A stretch of 9,233 nt of DNA, taken from Tardiphaga sp. GTDB taxonomy: Bacteria > Pseudomonadota > Alphaproteobacteria > Rhizobiales > Xanthobacteraceae. The notes under the pieces were generated by a model. It was given only the letters and a program-made list of their open reading frames with translations, had not been told where the DNA came from and did no database searches. Both the position numbers and the translations under genes were made by a program. The stretch is taken from NCBI GenBank assembly GCA_028290765.1, contig JAQGJF010000425.1, positions 1 through 9,233 on the forward strand. Reading direction: 5' to 3'. This document shows positions 7,170-9,233 of this stretch, one piece after another (position 1 is the first letter of the stretch; the number at the start of each line of letters is the position of its first letter).

Positions 7170-7300
7170 CTAGTGTCCTGATCGGTTCTGATTTAATCAG
7201 AACCGGGCTCTAGCTTTTTGTTTTGACGCGTTTTCTTGACGCGAACCGGCGTCCACCCCGGATCAAGTCCGGGGCAGGCTTTCGCTCGAAAACGATCTAG
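7170..7300. repeat. Second dispersed CTAG-bounded repeat element
   Basis: CTAG occurs at 7170-7173, 7210-7213 and 7297-7300. The first part holds a near-continuous palindrome, CGGTTCTGATT (7183-7193) with AATCAGAACCG (7195-7205). The second part pairs CGTTTTC (7229-7235) with GAAAACG (7288-7294) and contains TTGACGCG twice (7223-7230 and 7236-7243). Its core AACCGGCGTCCAC matches AACCGGTGTCCAC of the element at 4659-4763 at all but one position. From memory this is another common Bradyrhizobium intergenic repeat. The final CTA, read on the minus strand, is the TAG stop codon of the DUF992 gene. Confidence 0.7.
7256..7274. repeat. REP-like palindrome nested inside the CTAG element
   Basis: CCCCGGA (7256-7262) and TCCGGGG (7268-7274) pair perfectly around the loop TCAAG. 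The same stem, with loop TCCGG, occurs alone at 8644-8664. It appears to interrupt the larger element between GTCCAC and TTCGCTCG, which are adjacent in the version of the repeat I remember. Confidence 0.7.
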
Positions 7301-7776
7301 CGGCCGGGGCGCAGTTCCAGGCCTTCCAGCCCGACGGCGACATTCAGGCCGGTCGAGCCCTGCAGGCTGAGTGGCTGCAGCGCGATGGAATTCGCCGACC
7401 CGCCGACCAGGACATTGGCGCCGACGCCGACGCCGACCGAAGCACTGCCCTGGGCGCCGCCATAGTTGCCGGCGAGGTCGCCGGGCCCAAGCCGGTCGAC
7501 CGGCGCAAACACCGCCCATGCCAGTCCGGTCTCCTGGGTGATTCCAAGATCCAGCCCGACCTTGCGAATGGTCGCCACATAGGGCTGGTCGGGGCGGCCA
7601 TCGGCGCGCAACACGCAGCCGAGATTGGTGACCGATCCGACGATGAAGCCGACGCTTGCACCACCGCGGCATTCCAGAACGCCGATCTGAACCCGGCCTT
7701 GCTGCGCGTGAGCGGCGGCACTCGATGCGAACAGCGACAGCGTGGCGATACCGAGCAATCGTGAGAAGCGGTTCAT
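7297..7776 (-). CDS. Exported DUF992-family protein (first copy)
   Basis: The product is 159 residues. Residues 1-24 are a signal peptide (MNRFSRLLGIATLSLFASSA, then AAHA) with probable cleavage before QQGRV, so the protein should reach the periplasm or beyond. The rest matches DUF992, a family restricted mainly to Hyphomicrobiales: VQIGVLECRGGASVGFIVGS near the N-terminus, GLDLGIT in the middle, and a Gly/Val/Ser-rich end with VGVGVGANVLVGGSANSIAL. Cys36 and Cys54 are conserved in the paralogue with identical spacing and may form a disulfide. The start follows GGAG by 8 bases. The stop codon coincides with the edge of the repeat at 7170-7300. It is cut off from the second copy by a terminator and so has its own promoter within 7777-7866, which I could not define. 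Biochemical function is unknown. Confidence 0.88.
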   Translation of the reverse strand: MNRFSRLLGIATLSLFASSAAAHAQQGRVQIGVLECRGGASVGFIVGSVTNLGCVLRADGRPDQPYVATIRKVGLDLGITQETGLAWAVFAPVDRLGPGDLAGNYGGAQGSASVGVGVGANVLVGGSANSIALQPLSLQGSTGLNVAVGLEGLELRPGR

Positions 7777-7866
7777 GGCATGATCTCCGGGGATGGCGGT
7801 GTGATGCAGGAAGATGCGATGGGCTGGTCCGAAGTTCGCTTACACCGCATCAAACCAGCCGTCATC

Positions 7867-7896
7867 AAAAAAGGCCCGCTTGCGCGGGCCTTTTTC
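7867..7896. terminator. Symmetric Rho-independent terminator
   Basis: GGCCCGC (7873-7879) pairs with GCGGGCC (7884-7890) around the loop TTGC, flanked by six A on the left and five T on the right. It therefore has a U-tract on both strands. On the minus strand it lies 15 bases past the stop of the second DUF992 gene, which it most probably terminates. Confidence 0.92.
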
Positions 7897-7911
7897 ATTA
7901 ACGCATCGCGC

Positions 7912-8445
7912 TCAGCGATGGCGGCGGTGGTGGCGATAATGCCGGCGCGGGCCGCCGCGCAGGTTCGCCGGCTGCAACTCGATATCGGCGATGCCGGCTG
8001 CAACGTTCAGCCCGGTCTGGCCTTGCACGCTGACCGGCTGCAGGGTGTAGGAATTGGCCGGACCGCCGACCAGGAAGTTGCCGCCGAAGCCGACGCCGAC
8101 CGACGCATTGGCGCCGACGCCGCCGTAGCGGCCTGCGAGCCCGCCGCGGCCGATCCGGTTGGTCGGTCCGTACGCCGCCCAGGAGAATCGGGTCTGCTGC
8201 GTGAAGCCGAGGTCGAGACCGACGCGGTGGACGGTCGCAAGATAGGCCTCGGGACGGCGTCCTTCGCCCTGGAATACGCATTGCAGGGTCGTGACCGAGC
8301 CGACCACGAAGCCGACATTCTGGCCACCCTCGCATTCGAGCACGCCTATCTGCAGCCGCTGTTGCTGCTGCTGCTGTGCGTTCGCCGTTGCGACCGACGC
8401 AACGAGGGTGGTGAGGGCAATACCGAAAAGTGTCGAAAGACGCAT
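7912..8445 (-). CDS. Exported DUF992-family protein (second copy, poly-Gln and His/Arg tail)
   Basis: The product is 177 residues from the ATG at 8445, which follows GGAG by 8 bases; the frame is open further upstream, but that part lacks a signal peptide. Residues 1-23 are a signal peptide ending ATANA, followed by six glutamines (24-29) encoded by CAG-rich codons. The mature part aligns along its length with the neighbouring copy: LQIGVLECEGGQNVGFVVGS, VGLDLGFTQQT, then ASVGVGFGGNFLVGGPANSY. Cys38 and Cys56 keep the same 18-residue spacing. It differs by a C-terminal tail of about 15 residues ending RRHYRHHRRHR, a basic, histidine-rich stretch that could bind metal or acidic surfaces. The two copies are a tandem duplication that has since diverged, with separate transcription. 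Role unknown; periplasmic location inferred. Confidence 0.9.
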   Translation of the reverse strand: MRLSTLFGIALTTLVASVATANAQQQQQQRLQIGVLECEGGQNVGFVVGSVTTLQCVFQGEGRRPEAYLATVHRVGLDLGFTQQTRFSWAAYGPTNRIGRGGLAGRYGGVGANASVGVGFGGNFLVGGPANSYTLQPVSVQGQTGLNVAAGIADIELQPANLRGGPRRHYRHHRRHR

Positions 8446-8526
8446 GGGCTGTTCTCCGCCTGTGAACTGATTGCGGGGGGACAGGAAGGAAGCGCCGTGT
8501 CGAAAACAAGGCGAGAGGCCGTAAAA

Positions 8527-8544
8527 CCGTCGAAGCTTCGACGG
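8527..8544. promoter_or_regulatory. Perfect 18-bp palindrome, operator or terminator
   Basis: CCGTCGAAGCTTCGACGG is a perfect palindrome lying 81 bases before the start of the second DUF992 gene. Read as RNA on the minus strand it could form a 7-bp stem with an AGCT tetraloop followed by TTTTAC, which would be a short-tailed terminator for the aminotransferase gene. Read as DNA it could be a site for a dimeric regulator of the DUF992 gene. The sequence alone does not decide. Confidence 0.55.
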
Positions 8545-8643
8545 CAAAATGATGGAAACCTGATCGGCCGAATGTGATGAAGCTCGATCAAGGCGAAGTG
8601 TTGCGCTTTGTTTCCAGCATGACGGTTTGAAGCGACGACGTCA

Positions 8644-8664
8644 CCCCCGGATCCGGTCCGGGGG
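8644..8664. repeat. REP-like GC palindrome after the aminotransferase gene
   Basis: CCCCCGGA (8644-8651) and TCCGGGGG (8657-8664) pair perfectly around TCCGG. It starts 22 bases past the stop of the aminotransferase gene on the minus strand and is the same type as the nested palindrome at 7256-7274. No U-tract follows, so it more likely stabilises the 3' end of the message, or is simply a dispersed repeat, than terminates transcription by itself. Confidence 0.7.
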
Positions 8665-8686
8665 CACACTTCCTGGCAACGCTGTA

Positions 8687-9233
<547 letters not shown>

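Noticed and set aside
5855..7213. Plus-strand open frame of 452 codons opposite the EF-G-like gene
   Set aside because: It mirrors the conserved GTPase reading frame and runs through its start, the terminator and into the repeat, with no recognisable motif.
8446..8547. 34-residue extension of the second DUF992 protein
   Set aside because: It would bury the signal peptide inside the protein and cross the 18-bp palindrome; the ATG at 8445 has its own GGAG.

Overview
The window looks like a stretch of chromosome from an alphaproteobacterium of the Bradyrhizobium / Rhodopseudomonas group (Nitrobacteraceae, Hyphomicrobiales). The reasons are the high-GC codon use, a small DUF4167 protein, two DUF992 exported proteins, a SAM-cyclase-ATPase-TPR regulator of the kind these genomes carry in many copies, and dispersed CTAG-bounded intergenic repeats that I recognise from bradyrhizobia. 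The assignment rests on family recognition only, as no database search was possible.

Layout. Positions 1-882 hold no convincing gene. This stretch is somewhat AT-richer and rich in small hairpins, has a perfect 17-bp tandem duplication, and may carry the start of a minus-strand gene running off the left edge. A short plus-strand gene for a DUF4167 protein (883-1161) faces a very long minus-strand gene (1258-4638). The latter encodes a class III adenylate/guanylate cyclase with an N-terminal SAM domain, an AAA-type ATPase and a TPR-like C-terminus. Upstream of it, on the same strand, is an EF-G-like translational GTPase (4907-6970) whose catalytic G3 histidine is replaced by serine. The 268-bp gap between these two genes contains a 105-bp dispersed repeat and a possible relic of a P-loop gene that overlaps the GTPase stop codon.

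Further right, two paralogous minus-strand genes for small exported DUF992 proteins (7297-7776 and 7912-8445) are separated by a strong symmetric terminator, so they look like independent units rather than one operon. The last gene (8687 to the right edge) is the C-terminal part of an aspartate aminotransferase, also on the minus strand.

Five of the six confident genes lie on the minus strand, but terminators and repeats split them into separate units. I see no sign of one shared pathway: the content is housekeeping metabolism (aminotransferase), a divergent translation-factor paralogue, a signalling cyclase and exported proteins of unknown role. I found no phage genes, transposase, CRISPR array, tRNA or rRNA. 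The most useful second looks are the His-to-Ser G3 change, the P-loop relic, the repeat elements that abut or supply stop codons, and the hairpin-rich left end.
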